Shown here: positions 8,721-15,975 of the stretch, piece by piece | Numbering within the stretch: position 1 is the first letter of the stretch | How the letters are laid out: every line of letters begins with the position of its first letter | Assembly (NCBI RefSeq): GCF_006349365.1 | Contig: NZ_CP040899.1 | Location: forward strand, 2,418,001 to 2,482,000 | Reading direction: 5' to 3' | DNA: 64,000 nt | From: Georgenia wutianyii | GTDB taxonomy: Bacteria > Actinomycetota > Actinomycetes > Actinomycetales > Actinomycetaceae | Translations under genes and position numbers: made by a program | Notes under the pieces: model-generated | The model's input: only the letters and a program-made list of their open reading frames with translations | What the model was told of the DNA's origin: nothing | Databases searched by the model: none

Positions 8721-8935
8721 GCCGCCCGCCCCCACTCCCCGCCCGTCCACCCCCACCCCACTCCCCCTCCCCCGCGACAGCCGACTTCCGCACGACAGCC
8801 GAGTTGCGCACGACAGCGGACTTGCTCCCGAGAGCCGACTTCCGCGCGAGAGCCGAGTTGCGCACGACAGCGGACTTCCGCACGACAGCGGACTTGCTCC
8901 CGACAGCCGACTTCCGCACGACAGCCGAGTTGCGC
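8721..8935 (+). repeat. 18-bp tandem repeat array A with C-rich leader
   Basis: Nine contiguous 18-bp units occupy 8774-8935 exactly (162 bp). The unit is GCGACAGCCGACTTCCGC with variants at a few positions (ACAG/AGAG, CCG/CGG, GACTTCC/GAGTTGC/GACTTGC). A C-rich, nearly G-free tract (8721-8773) leads directly into unit 1. The array fills the 321-bp space between hisC (minus) and the flavin reductase gene (plus). There are no spacers, so it is not a CRISPR. Minisatellite-like; function unknown. Confidence 0.93.
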
Positions 8936-9023
8936 ACGGGCGGCGGGCCCGCGGGACGCCCCGGTCACCCACGTGACCCAGAATGGGACGACACCCGACC
9001 CACCGAGAGGACGACGCCTACCC

Positions 9024-9539
9024 ATGACTGCCGAGCAGCCCGTTCCCCCGGCACCCGAGTCGGTGGGGGCCGAGGAGTTCAAGGCCGTCTTCCGCAATCA
9101 CCCGGCCGGCGTCGCCGTCGTCACCTGCGCCACCCCGGCCGGACCTGCCGGCTTCACCGCCACCTCGGTGATCTCCGTGGCGGTGCACCCCGCGATGCTC
9201 GCCTTCTCCGTCGCGGCGGGGTCGATGGCGCGCCGCATCCTCGACACCGCTGCGAGCGTCGTCGTCAACTTCCTCGCGGCCGACCAGGCCGAGGTCGCGC
9301 GACGCTTCGCGGCCCGCGGCGTCGACCGTTTCGCCGGCCTCGACCACTGCACCCTCCCCACCGGCGAGCCGGTTCTCCCGGGCACGACGGCGTGGATCCG
9401 CGGCGTCGTCGAGCACCGCGTGCCGGTGGGTGACAGCCTCCTGCTCACCGTGCGCGCGGTCCTCGCCCACCGCGACGTCGCCGCCGAGCCGCTCGTGTAC
9501 CTCGACCGGGCGTTCCCCGAGCTGGCGCCGCCCCGCTGA
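9024..9539 (+). CDS. Flavin reductase family protein (FMN-binding split barrel)
   Basis: 171 residues. Motifs of the HpaC/flavin reductase-like domain are FRNHPAGVAVVTCATPAGPAGFTATSVISVAVHPAMLAFSVA (FMN binding), VVNFLAADQAEVARRFA, and GVVEHRVPVGDSLLLTVRAVL. Such enzymes use NAD(P)H to reduce free FMN/FAD, often for a partner monooxygenase; no monooxygenase gene is adjacent. The start is ATG at 9024 with a GAGAGG about 13 nt upstream. The gene is unusual in its setting: it lies between two inverted 18-bp repeat arrays (A at 8774-8935, B at 9718-9843). Confidence 0.9.
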   Translation: MTAEQPVPPAPESVGAEEFKAVFRNHPAGVAVVTCATPAGPAGFTATSVISVAVHPAMLAFSVAAGSMARRILDTAASVVVNFLAADQAEVARRFAARGVDRFAGLDHCTLPTGEPVLPGTTAWIRGVVEHRVPVGDSLLLTVRAVLAHRDVAAEPLVYLDRAFPELAPPR

Positions 9540-9542
9540 CCC

Positions 9543-9646
9543 TCGGCTCTCGCGCAGAAGCTGCCACCAAGTCCGCGACACACCGCGCGACACGCCGCCT
9601 CTGCGTCGATCACGGCCCCCGGAGAAGCACTTCGTGGCAGGTTCCT
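9543..9646. repeat. Degenerate solo repeat unit and imperfect inverted repeat
   Basis: Directly after the flavin reductase stop, 9543-9560 (TCGGCTCTCGCGCAGAAG) matches the 18-bp unit in minus orientation. Overlapping it, 9556-9572 (AGAAGCTGCCACCAAGT) and 9629-9646 form an inverted repeat with consensus GAASCTGCCACSAAGT separated by 56 nt. It looks like a relic or sibling of the other repeats. No gene is seen in the rest of this stretch. Confidence 0.45.
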
Positions 9647-9717
9647 GCCTCCAGCCACCCGACCGGCCAGCCCTCCTCGCGCGTCGAGGTGGTCCACCAC
9701 GCCGATTCGGCTCCCGC

Positions 9718-9900
9718 GCAGAACTCCGCTCTCGAGCGAAAGTCGGCTGTCGCGCGAAAGTCGGCTCCCGCGCAGAACTCCGCTCTCGAGCGGAAGTCGG
9801 CTGTCGTGCGGAAGTCGGCCCTCGTGCGGAAGTCGGCTGTCGCGGGGGTGGTGGGGTGGCGGTGTGGGTGGTGGGTGGGTGGGGGGCAGGCGGGGTCGGG
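9718..9900 (-). repeat. 18-bp tandem repeat array B (minus orientation) with C-rich leader
   Basis: Seven exact 18-bp units at 9718-9843 read on the minus strand as GCGACAGCCGACTTCCGC variants; a decayed eighth unit lies at 9700-9717. On the minus strand the array is preceded by a C-rich tract (9844-9900; G-rich on the plus strand with many GGG/GGGG runs) abutting the leuS stop. It is the inverted partner of array A around the flavin reductase gene. Confidence 0.93.
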
Positions 9901-9908
9901 TGAGGGGG

Positions 9909-12836
9909 TCAGGCGGGGACGACGTTGACGAGGCGGGGGGCGCGGACGATGACCTTGCGGATGCCGCGGTCACCGAGCGCGCGCCGGACGCCGGGGGTCG
10001 CCAGCGCCAGCCGCTCGAGCTCCTCGGGGTCGATCGCCACGGGGACCTCGAGCTTGTCGCGCAGCTTGCCCGCCACCTGGACGACGCACGTCACGGTGTC
10101 CTCGACGAGCAGCGCCGGGTCTGCGACCGGGAACGGCTCGTGCGCGAGGGACCCCTCGTGCCCCAGCCGCCGCCACAGCTCCTCGGCGATGTGCGGGGCG
10201 ACCGGCGCGAGCATGAGCAGCAGCGGCTCGACGGCCTCGCGAGGGCTGCGCTCCATGGGGGTGAGGTGGTTGTTGAGCACGATGAGCCGGGCGATCGCGG
10301 TGTTCACCCGCATCGCCGACATCTCGGTCTCGACCTCGTCGATCGTCCTGGCGACGAGGCGACGGGTCTCCTCGTCGGCCGGCTCGTCGGTGACGAGCAG
10401 CTCCCCGGTGCTCTCGTCGACGACGTTGCGCCACAGCCGCTGCAGGAAGCGCTGGGAGCCGACGACGGCGCGGGTGTCCCACGGGCGCGAGACGTCCAGC
10501 GGGCCCATCGACATCTCGTAGACCCGGAAGGTGTCGGCGCCGTAGGCGTCGTACATGTCGTCGGGGGTGACGATGTTCTTCAGGGACTTGCCCATCTTCC
10601 CGTACTCGCGGAAGACCTCCTGGCCCTGCCAGCGGAAGGTGACCTCCCCCGAGCCGTCCTCCGCCGCGACCTCCTCGACCTCGTCGGCCGGGACGTACTG
10701 GCCGCGGGCATCGGCGTAGGCGTAGGCCTGGATGTAGCCCTGGTTGAAGAGCTTGTGGAACGGCTCGGAGCTGGCGACGTGGCCCAGGTCGTGCAGCGCC
10801 TTGTGCCAGAACCGGGCGTAGAGCAGGTGGAGCACGGCGTGCTCGACGCCGCCGACGTACAGGTCGGCGCCCCCGGCGGGCTTCCCGTCCCGCGGGCCCA
10901 TCCAGTACTGCTCGTTGGCCGGGTCGACGAGCTGCTCGTCGTTGCGGGGGTCGAGGTAGCGCAGCTCGTACCAGCACGAGCCGGCCCAGTTGGGCATGGT
11001 GTTGGTGTCGCGCCGGTAGGTCTTCACTCCGTCGCCCAGGTCGAGCTCGACGGCGACCCAGTCCTCGGCGCGGCCCAGCGGGGGCTCCGGGGAGGACTCG
11101 GCGTCGTCCGGGTCGAACGTGCGCGGGGAGTAGTCGGGGACCTCGGGCAGGTCGACCGGCAGCATCTCCTCGGGCAGCGCGTGCGCGCGTCCCTCCTCGT
11201 CGTAGACGACGGGGAACGGCTCGCCCCAGTAGCGCTGGCGGGAGAACAGCCAGTCGCGCAGCCGGTAGGTCGTGCGCGCCTCGCCCAGGCCCTTGGCGGA
11301 CAGCCACTCGATGATCGCGGCCTTGGCGGCGGCGACGTCGAGGCCGTCGAGCGAGATCTCCTCGTTGGCCGAGTTGATGATCTGCCCGTCGCCGGTCCAG
11401 GCGCCCTCGGTGTGGTCGGCCGGCGGCTGGACGGTGTGGATGACGTCCAGGCCGTAGGTGCGGGCGAACTCGTAGTCGCGGTCGTCACCGCCGGGGACGG
11501 CCATGATCGCACCGGTGCCGTAGCCCATGAGGACGTAGTCGGCGGCGAACACGGGCAGCTTGGCCCCGTTGACCGGGTTGGTGGCGTAGGCGCCGGTGAA
11601 GACGCCGGTCTTCGTGCGGCCCTCGTCCTGGCGCTCCTCGTCGGTCCTGGCGGCGGCCTGCGCACGGTAGGCGGCCACGGCCTCGACCGGCGTGGCGTGC
11701 CCACCGGTCCACGCGTCGGGGGTGCCGTCGGGCCACGCGGCGGGGACGGCGTCGTCGATCATCGGGTGCTCGGGGGCGACGACCATGAACGTCGCGCCGA
11801 ACAGCGTGTCGGGACGGGTGGTGAAGACCTCCAGCGCGAGGTCGGTGGCGCCGCCGGCGGCCTCCCCGCTGCTCACCCGGGAGGGCAGCGCGAAGCGGAC
11901 GGCTGCACCTTCGGAGCGCCCGATCCAGTTGCGCTGCATCGTGCGCACCTTGTCGGGCCAGTCGATGGAGTCGAGGTCGTCGGCCAGCCGGTCAGCGTAG
12001 GCGGTGATGCGCATCATCCACTGGCGCAGGTTCCGCTTGAAGACGGGGTAGTTGCCGCGCTCGGAGCGTCCGTCGGCGGTGACCTCCTCGTTGGCCAGCA
12101 CGGTGCCCAGGCCGGGGCACCAGTTGACCGGCGCCTCGGACAGGTAGGCGAGCCGGTGGGCGTCGAGGGCGGCCGTACGGGCGGCGGCGTCCATCTCGGC
12201 CCACGGCGTGCCCGACGGCGTCGGCCGGGTGCCGTCGGCGAACGCGGCCTCCAGCTCGGCGATCGGGCGGGCAGCGCCGCGGCCGCCGTCGGGCCGGACG
12301 GCGTCCTCGTCGTACCAGGCGTTGAAGAGCTGGAGGAAGATCCACTGCGTCCACCGGACGTAGCCGGTGTCGGTCGTCGCGAAGGAGCGGCGCTCGTCGT
12401 GCGCCAGGCCCATGCGGCGCAGCTGGCGGCGCATGGTCGCGATGTTCTCCTCGGTGGTGACCCGCGGGTGCTGGCCGGTCTGGACGGCGAACTGCTCGGC
12501 GGGCAGGCCGAAGGCGTCGTAGGCCAGCGCGTGGAGGACGTTCTTGCCCTTCATCCGCTGGTACCGGCCCACGACGTCGGTGGCGATGTACCCCAGCGGG
12601 TGGCCCACGTGCAGGCCCTTGCCGGAGGGGTAGGGGAACATGTCGAGGACGTAGAACTTCTCCTGCGCCGCGTCCCCGGCCAGCTCACCGACGGGGTTGG
12701 GGGCGTGGAAGGTGCCCTGCTCCTCCCAGCGGTCCTGCCAGGCGCGCTCGATCTCACCGGCGAGCCGGGCGGTGTAGCGGTACTGCGGCTCCGCGGGACC
12801 GGTGGAGGCGGGCTGCGCGGTGGTGTCGGTGCTCAT
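9909..12836 (-). CDS. leuS: Leucyl-tRNA synthetase
   Basis: 975 residues, long because of actinobacterial insertions. It charges tRNA-Leu with leucine and edits mischarged products. The class I HIGH motif is [20 protein letters not shown] and the KMSKS motif is [16 protein letters not shown]. The CP1 editing domain includes the [23 protein letters not shown] signature and [19 protein letters not shown]. The anticodon-binding domain and C-terminal domain ([14 protein letters not shown]) are complete. The start is ATG 12834-12836. Upstream are a leader peptide with tandem Leu codons and a terminator hairpin, so expression is probably attenuated in response to leucyl-tRNA supply. Confidence 0.98.
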   Translation of the reverse strand: MSTDTTAQPASTGPAEPQYRYTARLAGEIERAWQDRWEEQGTFHAPNPVGELAGDAAQEKFYVLDMFPYPSGKGLHVGHPLGYIATDVVGRYQRMKGKNVLHALAYDAFGLPAEQFAVQTGQHPRVTTEENIATMRRQLRRMGLAHDERRSFATTDTGYVRWTQWIFLQLFNAWYDEDAVRPDGGRGAARPIAELEAAFADGTRPTPSGTPWAEMDAAARTAALDAHRLAYLSEAPVNWCPGLGTVLANEEVTADGRSERGNYPVFKRNLRQWMMRITAYADRLADDLDSIDWPDKVRTMQRNWIGRSEGAAVRFALPSRVSSGEAAGGATDLALEVFTTRPDTLFGATFMVVAPEHPMIDDAVPAAWPDGTPDAWTGGHATPVEAVAAYRAQAAARTDEERQDEGRTKTGVFTGAYATNPVNGAKLPVFAADYVLMGYGTGAIMAVPGGDDRDYEFARTYGLDVIHTVQPPADHTEGAWTGDGQIINSANEEISLDGLDVAAAKAAIIEWLSAKGLGEARTTYRLRDWLFSRQRYWGEPFPVVYDEEGRAHALPEEMLPVDLPEVPDYSPRTFDPDDAESSPEPPLGRAEDWVAVELDLGDGVKTYRRDTNTMPNWAGSCWYELRYLDPRNDEQLVDPANEQYWMGPRDGKPAGGADLYVGGVEHAVLHLLYARFWHKALHDLGHVASSEPFHKLFNQGYIQAYAYADARGQYVPADEVEEVAAEDGSGEVTFRWQGQEVFREYGKMGKSLKNIVTPDDMYDAYGADTFRVYEMSMGPLDVSRPWDTRAVVGSQRFLQRLWRNVVDESTGELLVTDEPADEETRRLVARTIDEVETEMSAMRVNTAIARLIVLNNHLTPMERSPREAVEPLLLMLAPVAPHIAEELWRRLGHEGSLAHEPFPVADPALLVEDTVTCVVQVAGKLRDKLEVPVAIDPEELERLALATPGVRRALGDRGIRKVIVRAPRLVNVVPA

Positions 12837-12876
12837 CGATGTTCCTCACGGTGGGGGCGAGTCGTTCCCGGCATGG

Positions 12877-12944
12877 AAAAACCTCCCCGCAGGGAGGTTG
12901 CCGCGCTGATGCGGCGCCGATGGCGCCCGCTGAGGTCAGCGCGG
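12877..12944 (-). terminator. leuS leader attenuator: terminator plus alternative hairpins
   Basis: An intrinsic terminator precedes leuS on its own strand: stem AACCTCCC/GGGAGGTT (12880-12899) with a 4-nt loop, followed by a T-run (12877-12880). Just upstream, CCGCGCTGA (12901-12909) and TCAGCGCGG (12936-12944) are perfect complements and overlap the end of the leader peptide ORF. Between them GGCGCC-ATC-GGCGCC and CGCTG/CAGCG offer competing local stems. Mutually exclusive hairpins next to a Leu-rich leader ORF are the layout of ribosome-mediated attenuation. No T-box sequence is present. Confidence 0.72.
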
Positions 12945-12971
12945 CTGCGTAAGGAGGACCCGTCGCGACAT
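12936..12971 (-). CDS. leuS leader peptide MSRRVLLTQPR
   Basis: An 11-codon ORF with tandem leucine codons CTC CTT, ending in a TGA that lies within the 9-bp stem used by the attenuator. A TAGGCT -10-like box ends 7 nt before its ATG, consistent with a leaderless transcript starting at the leader ORF. A ribosome stalled at the Leu codons for lack of leucyl-tRNA would keep the stem open and favour read-through into leuS. Short ORF; assignment rests on context. Confidence 0.65.
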   Translation of the reverse strand: MSRRVLLTQPR

Positions 12972-13104
12972 GCGCCCCAGCCTACCGCAGGCGTGCGAGG
13001 GCGCCCAGGTCCGGCAGGCGCATCCACCGGCGCCGCCATATGCTCGACGTCGTTCCCGTCACCGTCGTCACGGCGCGCACTCGCGCCGTGGAAGGAGGAG
13101 CAGT

Positions 13105-13563
13105 ATGGCTGCCAAGCCCTCGGAGAAGGTTCTCACCGGCCTCCAGGACTCCCTGGTCGACCTCATCGACCTGTCCCTGCAGGCCAAGCAGGCCCACTGG
13201 AACATCTACGGCTCCCACTTCCGGGCCATCCACCTCCAGCTCGACGAGGTCACCGCGCAGGTGCGCCTGGCCTCCGACGACGTCGCCGAGCGCCTCGTGG
13301 CGATCGGCGGCGAGCCCGACGGACGCGCCTCGACCGTGGCCAGCTCCTCCCAGGTGGAGGCCCTGTCCGGCGGTCGGCTCGCCGACGACAAGGTGATCCG
13401 GCAGTTCGAGGAGCGCCTCCAGGGCGTGTCCGACCGGATCAAGGCGCGCCTGGAGGACGTCGAGGAGGCCGACCCGCTGAGCGCCGACCTCCTCACCGGC
13501 ATCGCCACCGGGCTGGAGAAGCAGGCGTGGATGTTCCGCGCCGCCTCGGGCGACGCGAGCTGA
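13105..13563 (+). CDS. dps: Dps family ferritin-like DNA-binding protein
   Basis: 152 residues. The ferroxidase signature QAKQAHWNIYGSHFRAIHLQLDEV places the His, Asp and Glu ligands at the dimer interface; SDDVAERLVAIGGEPDGR and the four-helix pattern are typical. Dps dodecamers store iron using H2O2 and protect DNA. There is no long Lys-rich N-terminal tail (MAAKPSEK), so DNA binding may be weak. The ATG at 13105 has a strong GGAAGGAGGAG ribosome binding site. A 15-bp perfect hairpin follows the stop. It is divergent from leuS. Confidence 0.93.
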   Translation: MAAKPSEKVLTGLQDSLVDLIDLSLQAKQAHWNIYGSHFRAIHLQLDEVTAQVRLASDDVAERLVAIGGEPDGRASTVASSSQVEALSGGRLADDKVIRQFEERLQGVSDRIKARLEDVEEADPLSADLLTGIATGLEKQAWMFRAASGDAS

Positions 13564-13598
13564 CGCCCGCTACCTGACGCCGGCCCGCGTGGCCGGCC

Positions 13599-13648
13599 CG
13601 ACACCGGGAGGCGCCGCCCCGCGAGGGGTGGTCCGCCTCCCGGTGTCG
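13599..13648 (+). terminator. dps terminator-like hairpin
   Basis: Perfect 15-bp inverted repeat CGACACCGGGAGGCG / CGCCTCCCGGTGTCG with a 20-nt GC-rich loop, beginning 36 nt after the dps stop. There is no T-tract, as is common for actinobacterial terminators. A smaller GCCGGCC/GGCCGGC stem lies just before it. Confidence 0.65.
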
Positions 13649-13756
13649 TCATCCGGTCCTCCGGGCCGCGCGCCCCGGGGTGGCCTATCGTCAGCGGGAC
13701 GGGCCTCGTCGAGGCCCGCGGCGCACCGCGCCGCGCACGTCCAGAGGAGCAGCCCG

Positions 13757-15088
13757 ATGGCCTCGCCGGTCCCGCCCCCGTCCCCCTCCGCGCCGCAGGG
13801 CACGACCCCGGAGGCAGGCCTCGCCGACGTCGGTGACGCCGCCCATACCGTCACCCCCGCCATCGGCCCGTGGGCCGACGGCATGGGGCGCGCGGCCTCC
13901 CGGGCGGCGCAGACCCTGCTCATCGCCGCCGTCGTCGTCGGGGTGACGTGGCTGCTGCTGCGGGTCCAGGTCGTCGTCATCGCGCTGCTCGTCGCGCTCA
14001 TCCTCGCCGCGGCGGTCTCCCCCGCGGTGAACTGGCTCGAGCGCCGCGGCTGGTCGAACCTGCTCGCCACCCTCGCCGCGTTCGTCGGCATCCTCGTCAT
14101 CGTCGGCGGTGTCGTCACCGGCATCGTCTTCTCGGTGCTCAGCGAGTGGGACACCCTCACCACCCAGGCCGCCGAGGGCTGGGAGGAGCTGCAGGACGTC
14201 GTCACCTCCGGACCGCTGCCGATCGACACGACCGCCATCGACGAGGCACTCACCCAGGCCGGGGAGTTCCTCACCAGCGGCGCGGCGGCGAGCGGCGCGA
14301 TCACCGGGATCTCGGCCGCCGCCCAGTTCGTCACCGGCGCGGTGCTCGTCGTCGTCGTCCTGTTCTTCTTCCTCAAGGACGGGACGACGATGTGGAACTT
14401 CGCCCTGCGCTGGGTGCGGGGTGAGCGGCGGGCCAAGCTCGCCGAGTCGGTCGACCGGGGCACCGAGGTGCTCGGCGGCTACGTCCGCGGGACGGCGCTC
14501 GTCGCGCTCGTCGACGCCGTCTTCATCGGGGCGTTCCTCGTCATCGCCGGGGTGCCGCTCGCGATCCCGCTGTCGGTGGTCGTCTTCGTCACCGCCTTCA
14601 TCCCCGTCGTCGGGGCGACGCTCGCCGGCATCATCGCCGCGCTCATCGCGCTCGTCACCAACGGGCCGCTCGTCGCCCTGCTGCTCGTCGCGTGGATCAT
14701 CGTCGTCAACCAGGTCGAGGGCAACATCCTGCAGCCGGTGATCATGGGCCGCACGCTCAGCCTGCACCCGATGGTCATCCTCCTCGCGCTCACCGTCGGG
14801 ACCATCGTGGGTGGCATCTTCGGGGCGATCCTCGCCGTGCCCTACACCGCCGTCGCGTGGGCGGTGGTGCAGATCTGGGCCTCGGGCTACCAGGCGGGCT
14901 ACGACAACGAGCTCGGGGACGACCCGATCAGTCCACGCGACCGGGTCGCCGGCAAGGCGACTGTGGCCGAGCGGTTCAAGTACCAGAAGATGCGCCGCCA
15001 CGAGCAGCGCGGCGCCGCGCTCGGGGCCAACGAGGAGGCGCTGGCCGAGGAGCAGGCCGAGGAGCCCGCGCGGACGCAGAGCCCCTGA
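13757..15088 (+). CDS. AI-2E family (PF01594) membrane transporter
   Basis: 443 residues with a Pro/Ser-rich N-terminus, then about eight transmembrane segments in the AI-2E/TqsA-PerM pattern: two N-terminal helices with ALLVALILAAAVSPAVNWLERRGW, a periplasmic-type amphipathic region (120-185), FFFLKDG, GGYVRGTALVALVDAVFIGAF, and the conserved C-terminal IAALIALVTNGPLVALLLVAWIIVVNQVEGNILQPVIMGRTLSLHPMVILLAL. Family members include an AI-2 exporter and Na+/H+ antiporters; the substrate here is unknown. The start ATG 13757 has an AGAGGAG site. It ends 3 nt before the stop of the convergent ABC ATPase gene. Confidence 0.9.
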   Translation: MASPVPPPSPSAPQGTTPEAGLADVGDAAHTVTPAIGPWADGMGRAASRAAQTLLIAAVVVGVTWLLLRVQVVVIALLVALILAAAVSPAVNWLERRGWSNLLATLAAFVGILVIVGGVVTGIVFSVLSEWDTLTTQAAEGWEELQDVVTSGPLPIDTTAIDEALTQAGEFLTSGAAASGAITGISAAAQFVTGAVLVVVVLFFFLKDGTTMWNFALRWVRGERRAKLAESVDRGTEVLGGYVRGTALVALVDAVFIGAFLVIAGVPLAIPLSVVVFVTAFIPVVGATLAGIIAALIALVTNGPLVALLLVAWIIVVNQVEGNILQPVIMGRTLSLHPMVILLALTVGTIVGGIFGAILAVPYTAVAWAVVQIWASGYQAGYDNELGDDPISPRDRVAGKATVAERFKYQKMRRHEQRGAALGANEEALAEEQAEEPARTQSP

Positions 15089-15091
15089 CGG

Positions 15092-15868
15092 TCAGCGGAA
15101 GCGCTGGACCGCGAGCGGCGCGGCCTGCGCGAGCTCGCGCACGGTGGGGTGCTGCTCCGCGGCGGTGAGGAGCTCACCGAGCCGGCCGGTGGCGACGAAG
15201 GTGCCCTCGGCGAGGACGTGGACCTGCGGGCAGGTGCGCTCGACGAGCTCGAGGTCGTGGGACACGAGGACGACGGCGGTGCCCAGCTCGCCGAGGACCG
15301 TGGCCAGTCGCCGCGCGAGGTCGGCGCGGGCCTGCGGGTCGACGGCGGTGAGCGGCTCGTCCAGGACGAGGATCTCGGGGCGGGTGGCGATCGCCGACGC
15401 GAGCGCGACCCGCTGCTTCTCCCCGCCCGACAGGGTGACGAGGCGACGGGCGGCGAAGTGCGGGGCCAGCCCGACGGTCTCGAGCAGGTCGTTCATCGAC
15501 GTGCCGTGGGAGCGCCCTGCCTTGCGTGCCTCGCCCAGCGCGACGCCGAGGCTGCGGGCCACGGTGAGGCGCGGGTCGGTGACGGTGAGGGAGTCCTGGG
15601 AGGTGAACCGGACGGCAGCCTTGAACGCCTTGTTCTCCCGGCGCGGGAGACGGTGGACGGGCCGGCCGTCGAAGGTCACCGAGCCGCGGCTCGGGCGCAG
15701 CCGGCCCTGGAGCGCGCGCACGAGGGTCGTCTTGCCGGCGCCCGAGGGGCCGACGACGCCGACGGGCGCGTCCCCGCCGCGGACCTCGAGGGTGACCCCG
15801 CGTAGCACGCTCGCGCCGGGGTAGCCCGCCCAGAGGTCGTCGGCACGCAGGACCGCGGGTGTCGCCAT
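15092..15868 (-). CDS. ABC transporter ATP-binding protein, no adjacent permease
   Basis: 258 residues, one complete ATPase domain: Walker A GPSGAGKT, Q-loop RFTSQDS, signature LSGGEKQR, Walker B ILVLDEP, and switch His in VLVSHDLE. The layout resembles the phosphonate/metal/peptide importer ATPases. No permease or binding-protein gene flanks it: an AI-2E transporter gene ends beside it and ligD lies upstream. Its partner is therefore elsewhere, or it serves an orphan membrane protein such as the DUF6297-like gene at 50721, which lacks an ATPase. That pairing is speculation. Confidence 0.88.
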   Translation of the reverse strand: MATPAVLRADDLWAGYPGASVLRGVTLEVRGGDAPVGVVGPSGAGKTTLVRALQGRLRPSRGSVTFDGRPVHRLPRRENKAFKAAVRFTSQDSLTVTDPRLTVARSLGVALGEARKAGRSHGTSMNDLLETVGLAPHFAARRLVTLSGGEKQRVALASAIATRPEILVLDEPLTAVDPQARADLARRLATVLGELGTAVVLVSHDLELVERTCPQVHVLAEGTFVATGRLGELLTAAEQHPTVRELAQAAPLAVQRFR

Positions 15869-15975
15869 GGTGGAGGTTCCCTTCGTCGTGTCGCCTCGAT
15901 GCTACGACGCCGAGCCGGGCCTCCGGGGTGCCCTGGACGTGGCACCGCCCACGTCCGGCAGCCCGCGGACGGGGC

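Noticed and set aside
8774..8935. CRISPR array
   Set aside because: Units are contiguous 18-mers without spacers and no cas genes are present.
8713..8937. Repeat-encoded peptides (RKSAVV-type frames) as real proteins
   Set aside because: The frames are open only because the 18-mer lacks stops in all six frames; there is no ribosome site or conserved domain. Extension of hisC into this array is rejected for the same reason.
12877..12971. T-box riboswitch upstream of leuS
   Set aside because: No T-box consensus (TGGNACC type) or specifier hairpin; the leader ORF with Leu codons explains the structure better.
9864..13577. 1237-codon plus-strand open frame
   Set aside because: It is the antisense of leuS. 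High GC leaves long stop-free shadow frames; leuS on the minus strand has full family conservation.
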